Assembly: GCF_039889165.1 (NCBI RefSeq)
Contig: NZ_JAYMYY010000001.1
Location: 372,001-436,000, forward strand
Length of the DNA stretch: 64,000 bases
Direction: 5' to 3'
From: Pseudocitrobacter cyperus
GTDB lineage: Bacteria > Pseudomonadota > Gammaproteobacteria > Enterobacterales > Enterobacteriaceae
A program made the translations under genes and the position numbers. Below, piece after piece: positions 40,834-50,256 of the stretch; position 1 is the first letter of the stretch, and every line of letters starts with the position of its first letter. The notes beneath the pieces are model-generated. The model searched no databases. It saw nothing but the letters and a program-made list of their open reading frames with translations, and had not been told where the DNA came from.

Positions 40834-42951
40834 TCACATTCCCGCGAGCAGGCGTTGTAATGCAACGCGCGCCTGCGGTGTGATCCCATAAATATCAATC
40901 GCGTCGCCGCTTTCGCTGGCGCGGGTGAAAAGCGCCACCAGCCAGTCGTAAACGTAGCGGCTGGCAGCGTGTACGGGTTGCTCCTCCAGACGGGTCAGAC
41001 GGCCAGATAAGCGTGGGGCCGCTGATGCAAAAATAGCGCTCCCCTGGGCAATTCTGCTGGCAGGGCGCTGTGTTTCACTTACGTTCGTATAGCCAAGCCA
41101 GGCGATGAAATTACCGACAATGGCCCGCAGTTGCGAGGCTCCGGCCTGCTGACGAGTGGCGGCTGCCTGTAACTCGCCGGCCAGGTCAAGATGACAACCA
41201 ATAGCAATGAGCGTGTCTGCAAGCTGTTGCAGGGTATCGCCCGTGATGCCCAGGCGTTGCGCATTCGCGCGCTGACGACTCCAGTGACGCAGGTGCTGAC
41301 ACCATAATCGCCAGCTCAGGGTGCCCGCATCGATGCGAGCCTCCGGTTTTAGCGACGGTTCGTCTGATACCGCAAAAAGATCCACATCTGTACGGAACAG
41401 GCCGCTGACGTTGCCTTCCCGAACCTGCCGGGTCGCAGTGAGCGCGCTGAAGTGCTCAAGCGGCGGGAGTAACCCTTCGAGCAGTTCGCCGTGGCGGGAG
41501 GCCTGTGCCTGTAACGCCTGAATCATTGATCGGGGACTGACGGGGTGAGAAAGCACAGGCCGTAATAGCACGGCAAGTTGCTCCTGATATCGCGCCGTCA
41601 GGTCGCTCAGTCGCCGTTCGCGCGCTGACGCGGATGTTGCGCAGGTTAACCATTCAATCAATCGTTGCAGACTGTGGCTATCAAAGGCGTGAAGGGTTCC
41701 CCAGCGCTGACCCAGTTTTCCGACCAGTTGCTGTACCGCTTCATCGTGATTAACGTTGCGGACAATACGATCGTCGTGAGGCGTAATGGCCCATACCAGT
41801 CCCGGTAATCCGCCATCCTGTTGTGGCTGGATGGTTTCCACCCACCGGGTAAGCATTTTCGCGGTATGGGGGATATCACTGCGCTGCGCTGCGGCGTTAC
41901 AGATAAGCAGCAGATCCGGTTGCTGCTGCTGCCGATACCCCTCCGGCAACCAGTGACATTTACTGGCCCAAAGCGCATTCGCATCACAGGCCTGCGGTGC
42001 GGGAATATCAATTAAATCCACACTGCGCAACGCATGCTCTTCGCAGTTCAGCACCAGTTCAAATGTCAACAGGGCAAGCGTCGTGCCGGAGAGCGTAACG
42101 GTTTGCAGGCCAGGCAACTGAACAATGACGGTCTGTTCGCAGGTACTGTCAGCCAGCAGAAAACCGTCCGCGGGCAGCATAAAATCATCAATCAACAGGC
42201 TGAGTGGAGCATGAACGTCCTGACTGTACCCCAGCAGATGCAGGGCGCGTACCAGCGACTGCCACTGCAGGGTCAGTTCCTGCTGATCGCCCCACAGTAG
42301 CGACCAGGCCTGAATACGCGTATCGGGATCAAGTGCAGGAAGCAGTTCGGCAAACTGATACCAGCCGCCATCATCAATTTCCTGCCGTGCTGACGGGGCT
42401 GTACTTTGCCAGTAACGGGCAACGCCCGCGGCCTCTTCCGCGGTTACAGCGGCAGTCGTTTGGGGTTGGCGCAGCATCTGCAGCGACGCCAGACGCTCAG
42501 TAAACGCTTTCCGGTTCAGCGGTCGGCTGGTGCCGTTCTGTCGCGCATAATCGATAAAAATCTGCGCGAGCTGCGCTTCCCGAAGCAGGCGTAAACGCAG
42601 AGGAAATGCGGCATCGGCCGTCGGGCTTTGGTGAGTGAAACGAATGGCCATCTGACTGAGTTGATGGCCTGGGTTAATATGGCTGAGGTAATCGAGCCGT
42701 TTTTCTCCGCAGACAATCGGCAACTGGCCATCATCACCTGCGCGTAACGCCGTCAGCAGCCAGCTTTTCGCCGCTCTTGAATGCCCCCAAAGCGCGATAC
42801 TACAGCGTTGTTGACGCGTCTCTTCCACGGCCTGTTGCTGCGCGCTGAGCGTGAGAAGATGCAACAGCAGCGCGTCAGCATCCGCATCCAGCCCCGGGGC
42901 TGTCACTCGCGTTGTCGCAATCCACTCCATTACCGCTTGTGCTCTGTTCAT
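40834..42951 (-). CDS. srfC: SrfC-family protein with a degenerate P-loop
   Basis: A 705-residue protein of the SrfC family, named from a Salmonella SsrB-regulated operon; its function is unknown. Residues 51-68 form a strand-loop-helix with GHSRAAKS (56-63), a Walker A variant lacking the usual Gly before Lys. VDLIDIPAP (about 310-318) and ITPHDD (389-394) occupy the places of the G3 (DxxG) and G4 (N/TKxD) motifs of GTPases. My inference is a dynamin- or GTPase-like fold that may not hydrolyse normally. No signal or membrane segment is seen. It overlaps the end of srfB by 4 bp and is last in the operon. Confidence 0.85.
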   Translation of the reverse strand: MNRAQAVMEWIATTRVTAPGLDADADALLLHLLTLSAQQQAVEETRQQRCSIALWGHSRAAKSWLLTALRAGDDGQLPIVCGEKRLDYLSHINPGHQLSQMAIRFTHQSPTADAAFPLRLRLLREAQLAQIFIDYARQNGTSRPLNRKAFTERLASLQMLRQPQTTAAVTAEEAAGVARYWQSTAPSARQEIDDGGWYQFAELLPALDPDTRIQAWSLLWGDQQELTLQWQSLVRALHLLGYSQDVHAPLSLLIDDFMLPADGFLLADSTCEQTVIVQLPGLQTVTLSGTTLALLTFELVLNCEEHALRSVDLIDIPAPQACDANALWASKCHWLPEGYRQQQQPDLLLICNAAAQRSDIPHTAKMLTRWVETIQPQQDGGLPGLVWAITPHDDRIVRNVNHDEAVQQLVGKLGQRWGTLHAFDSHSLQRLIEWLTCATSASARERRLSDLTARYQEQLAVLLRPVLSHPVSPRSMIQALQAQASRHGELLEGLLPPLEHFSALTATRQVREGNVSGLFRTDVDLFAVSDEPSLKPEARIDAGTLSWRLWCQHLRHWSRQRANAQRLGITGDTLQQLADTLIAIGCHLDLAGELQAAATRQQAGASQLRAIVGNFIAWLGYTNVSETQRPASRIAQGSAIFASAAPRLSGRLTRLEEQPVHAASRYVYDWLVALFTRASESGDAIDIYGITPQARVALQRLLAGM

Positions 42952-45914
42952 GCTAAATACACGCTCCCGCTATCGATCCAGTAATGGCTTCCGCGATGTC
43001 GACGGTCAGCCAGTGTGTTGAGTTTCAGCGTCAGGGCTGATACAGGCACCGGCGTACCGTCATTCAGCCAGGCATCGCTCAGCGCGAAAGCCATCGCGCC
43101 TTCGCTTTTATTGTCGCCCTGTAGGGTTAAACGCACCTGCAAAATGCCATCCCCGGCGATATTCCGGGCCAGTTCCGGTGAATTAATGCTCAGGGTATAG
43201 AGAGGCGTGGCGGGCCAGCGCGTATTTTCCAGTTGACGAAAACCCAGCGTTACGCTGCCGCGAAGCGGGAAATGCAAACGGGTATCGAGTTTTACACCCG
43301 GCTTATCGAGATCCAGATCCTCATACCAGACATTCTCATCGCGCAGAATGTTGACTGTTTTATCCAGCACGCCCAGATAACGCACAGTGGAGTAGGCACC
43401 GATATCTGCGGCTTTAAAATTAAAGTGCGGCAGGCGTAAATCGAGCGCCAGGCTGCACAGCATGGCGCCAACGGCAGCGGTCGATTTCGGATTTCCGATG
43501 CGTCCCTGTTCACTGAACGGATACCATTCGTGAACCGGATAACGATCGAGCCAGACCATCCGGTTAACCGGTACGGGCTGTAAGTAGCGAATTAGCGCTT
43601 GTACTGCGGGCAGACAACCCGGTCGCCCGGTTATCAACAGAACGTCGCAGGTGTAGTGGGTGATCGCTTCGCACAGTGCATGCAGCGGGGCTGTGAGAGA
43701 AAACTCGCCACCCAGCATAGCGTCATGCAGTGTGCGGAACGAGACGGCTAGCGGCACCGCGAGGAGATCGAACGCCTCGCAGCCCGCAGGCAGTGCATGT
43801 CCCACGGCCTGGCTGACATAATTGATGACGTTTTGCGTCAGCGGCTGATCCAGTAGTTCGCCAAAGGTGGTGTGCAGGCCGGCTAACGGGTCATTAATAT
43901 CGCTCGCCTCCCAGGCGGCAAGCAGGGCGTGGCCAAGGGGAATAAAGAGCTGCAAAACGGTCTGCTGGCGCAGGATGGCCTGCGCATCGAGTCGCCCGGA
44001 GTCGCCAAATAGCGTGGCCATTAGCGCGGCGGCATCGCTCACCCCGGCCTGTTGTAAATGTGTCTGAAGCGCCGGGAGAATGCAGCGTTGGATAACATCA
44101 AGCAGGATGTCATCACCCGCCACCTTAAAACCTTCACGGAATAACAGTTGCGGCGTGATTTTGACATTGCCGCCAGTGCCGTCATCCAGTTGATACTGGG
44201 TAATCGCCATATCCGTCGTGCCGCCACCGATGTCGATAGAGGCGATACGCAGCGTTCGTTCGCGCGCAATGCCAGGCTCCGCCGGGCGATCTGTTCGGGC
44301 GAGTGAGGAAAACAGGGCTTCAGTCTGCCCGGAAAAATGAGAGATCGCCTCGTTGTAGAGCCACACTAGCTGCCCGCAACTGGCTTCATCCCACTCCATC
44401 TGGATCTTCGGCAGTGGAACACGGCTTTTCCTGGCATCAAATTCATCATCCTGCGGATGCCAGCCCAGCGCTTTCCACACCAGTGCCAGAGCATCCGCCA
44501 TACGTCGGCGAAAAATTTCACGTTCCTGTTTTGGCATGGCGGACGGAAGCGTCAAAATTATGGTGCGTAACTGACGCACAGAGGCAGGAAAGCCAAGACG
44601 CAGACGTGTCGCCACGCTGTTGATCTGCCCCAGCGCCTGAGCCAGCAGTTCGCACAGCATATGGGTCATAAGCGTGCTGCGGCTATAGTGTGGCGAAAAA
44701 ACGGGCATCCGCTCTTCAGGTGGCAGGGTAAAGAGGGGCTCGCCATCATCGTTCATCAGGTTCATCAGCGGGAAGGCGGTGGCCAGCGGTTCGCGCTGCG
44801 TTCGGCTGTTCATCTGGCTGAAGCGCCAGCTTTGTACCGCAGGCGTCTGATCCCACAGGTAGCGGCGGGGGCTGGAAAGACCGCTATAACCCTCGGTTCC
44901 TGCCCGTTGCATCGCCAGTTTTCGCGCTTCATCGCCGACGCGAACCAGTGAAGGCCAGATAAATGCGTTCTCGCGCCCGCTTTCTACCGAAAAATGCTGT
45001 TTGCCAAAACGAGCCTGTGCAAATTCGATTCGGCTGGTGAACATTGGCGCATTCAAAAACTGCGGCTGGCTGAGTGAGCGAACCTGCAACTCTGCGGTTT
45101 GCCGTAAGCCATCGTTCGCATCGCCATGATCTTCAATAAGTACCCCACAGGTATGCGTGTTGCCAACATCCAGAATGAGATCGACAGGAATCGCAGGGGT
45201 ACTAAGCGAAGTGGTTACTAACTTAATCTCCGGGACGATCAGTTGTTCGCCCAGCATTGTCAGGATATTCAACCAGTGACCCTGATACTCAAACAGGCGC
45301 AGCGCCTGCGCCAGTTCATGTTCGGTACGCGGTTCGTGGAGTGTTAGTGCCTGGCTGAAGGCCTCGCGCAGCCAGCCGTCTACCCAGGTTTGGTCAACAA
45401 AATGGGCAACTTCCGCATCCTGCCAGGCCAGCGCAAATCGTGTGCCATTGAGGATATCGTTCTCTACAGGGGCAAGCGAGGCCTGTGGATTGTCGGTCTG
45501 GCTATCGAACGCCAGCGTGACGCGGTGGCTGTGTCCAGCGCTGTCGGGCGTTTCCAGTTTACGGATCTGTACGCGAGCCCAGTTATCCGGCCCCTCGATA
45601 AACGTGCGCGGAGGGTTAAAGCGTAAAAAGGGCAGCGGCAACCAGACGCCGTCCAGCAACGCCAGCGAATGATGCAGATCGAGCGTGCTCTCGGGCTTAA
45701 CCACCTCGGGCTGATTGCGTTCTTCGTCTGCCAGCGTGTAGCGCAAATTAGCGGCATCCCAGGCCAGACGTAGCAGTGGCCCGTTAGCCGTTTTACGCAC
45801 GAAGCGACCCACGCCCGGCGAACTCTGCGGCGTTAAGCCGAAGTCGAGAAATTGCACGCCGCTATTGGCGATAAGCGTAACGCTTTGTTTGTAATCGCAA
45901 AGAGTGACCAACAT
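42948..45914 (-). CDS. srfB: SrfB-family protein with Hsp70/actin-type ATPase motifs
   Basis: A 988-residue cytoplasmic protein of the SrfB family. The actin/Hsp70 nucleotide-binding motifs are visible in order: phosphate-1 LILDVGNTHTCGVLIED (246-262), connect-1 ILTLPSAMPKQER (453-465), phosphate-2 IASIDIGGGTTDMAIT (557-572) and adenosine VLLITGRPGCLPAVQALI (758-775), followed by NPKSTAAVGAM. The first 240 residues are unique to the family. I infer an ATP-driven chaperone-like or filament-forming partner for SrfA and SrfC. It starts 2 bp after the srfA stop. Family name is confident, mechanism is inferred. Confidence 0.87.
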   Translation of the reverse strand: MLVTLCDYKQSVTLIANSGVQFLDFGLTPQSSPGVGRFVRKTANGPLLRLAWDAANLRYTLADEERNQPEVVKPESTLDLHHSLALLDGVWLPLPFLRFNPPRTFIEGPDNWARVQIRKLETPDSAGHSHRVTLAFDSQTDNPQASLAPVENDILNGTRFALAWQDAEVAHFVDQTWVDGWLREAFSQALTLHEPRTEHELAQALRLFEYQGHWLNILTMLGEQLIVPEIKLVTTSLSTPAIPVDLILDVGNTHTCGVLIEDHGDANDGLRQTAELQVRSLSQPQFLNAPMFTSRIEFAQARFGKQHFSVESGRENAFIWPSLVRVGDEARKLAMQRAGTEGYSGLSSPRRYLWDQTPAVQSWRFSQMNSRTQREPLATAFPLMNLMNDDGEPLFTLPPEERMPVFSPHYSRSTLMTHMLCELLAQALGQINSVATRLRLGFPASVRQLRTIILTLPSAMPKQEREIFRRRMADALALVWKALGWHPQDDEFDARKSRVPLPKIQMEWDEASCGQLVWLYNEAISHFSGQTEALFSSLARTDRPAEPGIARERTLRIASIDIGGGTTDMAITQYQLDDGTGGNVKITPQLLFREGFKVAGDDILLDVIQRCILPALQTHLQQAGVSDAAALMATLFGDSGRLDAQAILRQQTVLQLFIPLGHALLAAWEASDINDPLAGLHTTFGELLDQPLTQNVINYVSQAVGHALPAGCEAFDLLAVPLAVSFRTLHDAMLGGEFSLTAPLHALCEAITHYTCDVLLITGRPGCLPAVQALIRYLQPVPVNRMVWLDRYPVHEWYPFSEQGRIGNPKSTAAVGAMLCSLALDLRLPHFNFKAADIGAYSTVRYLGVLDKTVNILRDENVWYEDLDLDKPGVKLDTRLHFPLRGSVTLGFRQLENTRWPATPLYTLSINSPELARNIAGDGILQVRLTLQGDNKSEGAMAFALSDAWLNDGTPVPVSALTLKLNTLADRRHRGSHYWIDSGSVYLA

Positions 45915-45916
45915 CG

Positions 45917-47167
45917 TCAGACCCCGATTTTCTTAAAGGTGACAGGAACCGTCGTATCTGCGCGATAGCGCGCGGTACAGTCGGCGACATGATTACCGCC
46001 TGCCTTGCAGGAGATCTCTGGCATTGGGAAGCGTGAACCATCGCTACAGCGGGCTGTGCCGCGACTTTTAATCAGCAGTTCGCCGTTTTGATGCAGCCCG
46101 GCGAAAATTGCCACCCGACAAACAACGTTGTCCCCGTGAACCAGTCGCGCGGTACCTTTGTTTTTTTCGATTTGATAGCGCAGGGACGGTGCATTTTTCA
46201 TCGTCAGCAACAGGCGCCAGTTGCCATCGAGGAAACGGGTCGTTCCCGCCCGAAGCTGATCGGGCTCCATAACCAGCGCATCTTTAGCGATAGGTTCAAT
46301 AACGACATCCGGTACGACCACAGGCGCGACGCTGAGGCTGGCATGCTGCAAAGGCAGCGTGGCGGTGAGCATCGGCTGAACGGGAGAGACCACTGGTGGC
46401 TGTTGCGCGATTGCCGGCGCAGGGGGGGCAGGCCAGAACTGCGGGGCGAGGACAGCCGCAATTACCGCAGCGGCAATGGGCAACATCCAGCGCCAGCGTC
46501 GTCTCGGGCGAGGAACCTCGGGCGCAGGCGCTGCTGACTCGACTTCAGGCTCGGGGGTGGGGCGCGACAGGGTGACGACAACGGGTTCAGGGTCGGCCAG
46601 CAGAGGGGCATCGGCCTCATTAAAGGCCAGCGTGTGCTCTTCAGGCTCATCGTCGAACGGCAGTGAGACAATGACTGGCTCCTCCTTGACGGGACGCAGA
46701 CAGGCCAGCACGTCATCACGGGTATTTTCGTTAAGGTTAACAAAGCCCCAAAAGCTGATAACCGGTTTGCCATCGACCAGAAAAAGGTGATTTTCGCCAG
46801 GAAATTGCAGCGCTTTTTCCAGCAGAGCGCCGAATAGCTGCCGGGCGGGTTTATCCGATTGCAGGCACTGACGCGAGAGAGTGCCGATAGCTTGCTGGAT
46901 CTCTTCAAGTTCACTCAGCGCATTTTCGCGCAGGCTATTATCAGCCGCTTTCCAGCTTATTACGCTGCCTTCGACTGGCGAATACCAGGCGACACGGTCG
47001 CCTTCATCATTAAGTTGTGGGATCGCTAAACATTCCGCAATAGCAGAATGTCCGCGTAAGCGGAGCGTTTCCCGCACCTGGTTTGCTGAATCAAAGACGG
47101 CCTGTCCGCCACCGCCAACAGACTGAAAATCGTCAAGATTTCCGCTGCGTAAAAGAGTTTTTGCCAC
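45917..47167 (-). CDS. srfA: SrfA-family membrane-anchored protein
   Basis: A 416-residue protein, first gene of srfABC. The first ~200 residues are cytoplasmic, followed by a Pro/Glu-rich stretch (about 200-220), a basic PRRRWRW and one membrane helix (about 227-245). After a second Pro-rich linker comes a C-terminal domain of about 130 residues, predicted periplasmic, with conserved-looking Cys residues (NVVCRV, ARCSDG, EISCKAGG, ADCTAR). In Salmonella srfA was found as an SsrB-regulated gene. The name is from synteny with SrfB/SrfC and size; the topology is read directly from the sequence. Confidence 0.82.
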   Translation of the reverse strand: MAKTLLRSGNLDDFQSVGGGGQAVFDSANQVRETLRLRGHSAIAECLAIPQLNDEGDRVAWYSPVEGSVISWKAADNSLRENALSELEEIQQAIGTLSRQCLQSDKPARQLFGALLEKALQFPGENHLFLVDGKPVISFWGFVNLNENTRDDVLACLRPVKEEPVIVSLPFDDEPEEHTLAFNEADAPLLADPEPVVVTLSRPTPEPEVESAAPAPEVPRPRRRWRWMLPIAAAVIAAVLAPQFWPAPPAPAIAQQPPVVSPVQPMLTATLPLQHASLSVAPVVVPDVVIEPIAKDALVMEPDQLRAGTTRFLDGNWRLLLTMKNAPSLRYQIEKNKGTARLVHGDNVVCRVAIFAGLHQNGELLIKSRGTARCSDGSRFPMPEISCKAGGNHVADCTARYRADTTVPVTFKKIGV

Positions 47168-47407
47168 GTTGTTGCCCTATAGACTTCTTCACGCTGTTAC
47201 TTTACACAATTGGCATGAGTGACAAACGGACGATGAAAGGCGAAAAGTGGCCAATTCTCGATGAATTAAGTGAAATTAAAACGGTTGGTGAAGAATGCAG
47301 CGATGCTATCCACTTTTGCATAACCTGAGATAAATTGGTTATTTGCCAGTTTTTTGACCCTGTGCTGTTATTAAAGGCCATATAATAAAACAGCAAGGCT
47401 TATAACC
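47168..47407. promoter_or_regulatory. Divergent srfA / dppA-like promoter region
   Basis: 240 AT-rich bases between the start codons of srfA and the DppA-like gene. No gene is supported here, and I find no confident operator. A sequence CTGTTATTAAAGGCCATATAAT precedes the DppA-like gene; its CATATAAT part is a good -10 candidate (about 47379-47386). Confidence 0.45.
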
Positions 47408-49006
47408 ATGTCTACAGGGAAAACAGTGCTCGCGTTGGCGTTGAGCGCATTATTACCGGCAAGCGCCGCATGGGCGGCGAATAATGACACACTGATCTAC
47501 TGCTCTGAAGCGTCCCCTGAATCGTTCAACCCACAAATCGCCAGTTCTGGCCCATCTTTCGTCGCCAGCTCGCAGGTGCTGTATAACCGTTTGATTAATT
47601 TTGATCCGGTTAAAAATACGCCTGTCCCGTCGCTGGCGACGGAGTGGAAAATTTCACCGGACGGCCTGACTTATACCTTCACGCTGCGTCAGGGCGTAAA
47701 ATTCAACAGCAATAAATTCTTCAAACCGACCCGCGATTTTAACGCTGATGATGTTATTTTCTCCGTCCTGCGCCAGAAAGACGCCAGTCACCCTTACCAT
47801 AATGTTTCGCAGGGCAGCTATGAGTATTTCCATGATGTCGGCCTCGATAAACTGATCAAAGAGGTGAAAAAGCTCGATGATTATCATGTTCAGTTTGTCC
47901 TCAATCAGCCGAATGCTGCATTTCTTGCCGACTGGGGGATGGATTTCGCATCGATTCTTTCCGCGGAATATGCTGATGCGATGCTCAAAAAAGGGACACC
48001 GGAAAATGTCGATAACTGGCCGATTGGCACCGGGCCTTATGCGTTACAGCAGTACAAAGTGGACTCATTAATCCGCTATATTGCGAATCCGAATTACTGG
48101 GATGGCGAAGTACCGACCAAACACCTTATTTTCTCCATCACCCCCAATGTGCAGACTCGCCTCGCGAAGCTTGAAACCAACGAGTGTCAGATCATCCCAG
48201 CGCCATCTCCGGTGCAGTTTGATGAAATTAATCAGCATAAAGATTTAACCTTGCATAAGGTTGATGCACTGAATGTTGGCTATCTGGCATTCAATACCGG
48301 GAAAAAACCGTTTGATAACGTGCTGGTGCGTCAGGCGCTGAACTACGCCACGGATAAGCAGGCAATTATTAAAGCCGTATTCCTCGATTCCGGTACGGTG
48401 GCGAAATCACCGATCCCGCCGAATATGCTGGGCTTCGATAAGGGGCTGAAGGATTACAGCTATGATCCGGAAAAAGCGAAAGCGCTCCTGAAGCAGGCTG
48501 GCCTGGAGAAAGGTTTCACCGCCACCCTGTGGTCGATGCCGGTACAGCGGCCCTATAACCCGAACTCACGGCGTATTGCTGAGATGATTCAGAGCGACTG
48601 GGCGAAAGTCGGCGTGAAGGCCAAAATTGTTTCTTATGAGTGGGGCGAGTATCTCTCCGGGATGCGGAAGGGTGAGCACGATACCGCGTTGTTTGGCTGG
48701 ATGTCCGATAATGGCGACCCGGATAACTTTGCCGGTACGCTATTGGGTTGCGGAAGTATTGAAAGTGGCTCTAATGCCGCACGCTGGTGTAATAAGGCGT
48801 ATGATGAACGGGTGAAAAAAGCGCTGCTCGACAGCGACCCGGCGAAGCGTGCGGCGCTCTACACCGAGGCGCAGGAAATTTTTTATCAGCAGGCTCCGTG
48901 GATTGCGCTGGCGAACGGAAAAACGTTCTATGCTACGCGTAGCAACGTGACGGGGTACAGCGTAAGCCTGATGGGCAGCGACTTTTCGAAAACGAAAATC
49001 AATTAA
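47408..49006 (+). CDS. DppA-like periplasmic dipeptide/oligopeptide-binding protein
   Basis: A 532-residue solute-binding protein of ABC transporters (SBP family 5), clearly related to DppA throughout: YCSEASPESFNPQ, the ATEWKISPDGLTYTFTLRQGVKF block, ADWGMDFASILS, SMPVQRPYNPN and GWMSDNGDPDNF. The signal peptide ends in ASAAWA-ANN (about residue 23). No permease or ATPase genes are nearby, so it must work with a shared transporter, possibly DppBCDF. Its substrate could be dipeptides, heme or another peptide. ydcY starts 9 bp downstream, so the two are likely co-transcribed. Confidence 0.9.
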   Translation: MSTGKTVLALALSALLPASAAWAANNDTLIYCSEASPESFNPQIASSGPSFVASSQVLYNRLINFDPVKNTPVPSLATEWKISPDGLTYTFTLRQGVKFNSNKFFKPTRDFNADDVIFSVLRQKDASHPYHNVSQGSYEYFHDVGLDKLIKEVKKLDDYHVQFVLNQPNAAFLADWGMDFASILSAEYADAMLKKGTPENVDNWPIGTGPYALQQYKVDSLIRYIANPNYWDGEVPTKHLIFSITPNVQTRLAKLETNECQIIPAPSPVQFDEINQHKDLTLHKVDALNVGYLAFNTGKKPFDNVLVRQALNYATDKQAIIKAVFLDSGTVAKSPIPPNMLGFDKGLKDYSYDPEKAKALLKQAGLEKGFTATLWSMPVQRPYNPNSRRIAEMIQSDWAKVGVKAKIVSYEWGEYLSGMRKGEHDTALFGWMSDNGDPDNFAGTLLGCGSIESGSNAARWCNKAYDERVKKALLDSDPAKRAALYTEAQEIFYQQAPWIALANGKTFYATRSNVTGYSVSLMGSDFSKTKIN

Positions 49007-49015
49007 GGAGTGGGT

Positions 49016-49249
49016 ATGTCACATCTGGATGAAGTGATTGCGCGGGTTGATGCCGCGGTTGCCGAGAGTGTGATCGCGCATATGAATGAACTGTTGGTCG
49101 CGCTTAGCGATGACCCTGAACTCAGCCGTGACGATCGCTATACGCAACAACAGCGTTTGCGCACAACGATCGCTCATCACGGTCGTCAGCATAAAGAAGA
49201 CGAGGAAGCACGACGCGATCAGCTTACCCGCAGCGGCACCATTCTGTAA
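49016..49249 (+). CDS. ydcY: YdcY, DUF2526 small protein
   Basis: A 77-residue hydrophilic, helical protein of unknown function, matching E. coli YdcY (MSHLDEVIARVDAA, and AHHGRQHKEDEEAR near the C terminus). The ATG at 49016 follows AAGGAG by 7 bp and is preferred to an in-frame GTG two codons earlier. It follows the DppA-like gene closely, unlike in E. coli, where its neighbour is ortT. It converges on ydcZ, leaving 3 bp between stops. Confidence 0.92.
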   Translation: MSHLDEVIARVDAAVAESVIAHMNELLVALSDDPELSRDDRYTQQQRLRTTIAHHGRQHKEDEEARRDQLTRSGTIL

Positions 49250-49252
49250 GGC

Positions 49253-49702
49253 TTAAAACTGGCGTCTGGCAACAAGCCAGGCGCCTATCACCAGCAGCAG
49301 CGCGCCACATACCGGGCCGATTAACGCCCGCCACGCAATGCCCTCACTTTTCACGATATCCATCACCAGCCCGCCGATAAGCTGACTGGCAACCAGCACT
49401 GCGATCGTGGTTGCCGCGCCAACATATTGATAACCACTGATGCTGGCAAAAACGAAAAAAGACCCCAGCAGGCCGGGGATCAGCGTCCACCATTTGACGG
49501 CTGATACCAGTTCGCCCATGCCCGCGACACCATATTTCAGCAGCAAAATGCTGATGAACAGCACAATCCCTACCAGCGAATTGAGCAGCATGGCGATCAG
49601 GATGGTTGAGGAGGTTTGGGTAATGCGCACCATCAACGTATTCTGGATCACCAGCCCGATACCGGCAGCGACCAGAAACACTAAGGTGAGGGAGCTGTTC
49701 AT
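49253..49702 (-). CDS. ydcZ: YdcZ, DMT-superfamily inner membrane protein
   Basis: A 149-residue, five-helix half-size transporter of the DMT superfamily (DUF606), matching E. coli YdcZ in length and sequence (SLTLVFLVAAGIGL, QNTLMVRITQTSS, FFVFASISGYQ). No substrate is known. It overlaps the end of mnaT by 4 bp and is translated with it, as in E. coli, so a role linked to MnaT's amino acid acylation, such as export, is possible. Confidence 0.92.
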   Translation of the reverse strand: MNSSLTLVFLVAAGIGLVIQNTLMVRITQTSSTILIAMLLNSLVGIVLFISILLLKYGVAGMGELVSAVKWWTLIPGLLGSFFVFASISGYQYVGAATTIAVLVASQLIGGLVMDIVKSEGIAWRALIGPVCGALLLVIGAWLVARRQF

Positions 49703-50217
49703 GCTTTTCCATCCGGATCGGTGCGATTGTCGAGCTGGAGTTGCATGAAGGTTAGATCCAGCCAGCGGCCAAATTTGGTGCCTACCTGCGGCATTTGCCC
49801 TGTCGTCACGAAGCCTAAGGTTTCATGCAGATGTAGCGAGGCGGCATTTTGTGCCTCAATGCCTGCGACCATGACATGCTTGCCACGACGGCGAGCTTCT
49901 GCAATCAGCGCTTCGAGCAGCGCACGTCCCAGCCCTTTGCCCTGGTGATCCGGATGGACATAAACGGAGTGCTCGACGGTGTGACGGAAGCCCTCGAAAG
50001 CGCGCCAGTCACCATAAGAGGAATAGCCCGTTACCACCCCATTTTCCTCACTTACCAGCACCGGGAAACCGGCAAACTCGCGCGCCTCAAACCAGGCGAT
50101 GCGGTTATCGGTATCCACCGTCTTATCGTTCCAGATGGCTGCGGTGTGCACCACGGCGTGGTTATAGATTTCGGCAATGGCCGCACAATCTTGTTTTGTC
50201 GCAAATCGAATATTCAT
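49699..50217 (-). CDS. mnaT: MnaT (YncA), GNAT amino acid N-acyltransferase
   Basis: A 172-residue GNAT-fold acetyltransferase of the phosphinothricin/methionine-sulfone acetyltransferase group. E. coli MnaT acylates methionine, phenylglycine and related amino acids. The acetyl-CoA motif is VYVHPDHQGKGLGRALLEALI (cut as VYVHPDHQGKGLG and RALLEALI, about residues 91-111), and the C-terminal region has LHLHETLGFV and GRWLDLTFMQLQL. It is the first gene of mnaT-ydcZ and is divergent by 39 bp from the XRE-cupin regulator, which probably controls it. Confidence 0.93.
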   Translation of the reverse strand: MNIRFATKQDCAAIAEIYNHAVVHTAAIWNDKTVDTDNRIAWFEAREFAGFPVLVSEENGVVTGYSSYGDWRAFEGFRHTVEHSVYVHPDHQGKGLGRALLEALIAEARRRGKHVMVAGIEAQNAASLHLHETLGFVTTGQMPQVGTKFGRWLDLTFMQLQLDNRTDPDGKA

Positions 50218-50256
50218 GACTTGAACCTCAGAAAATGTTCACTATAGTATTACGAT

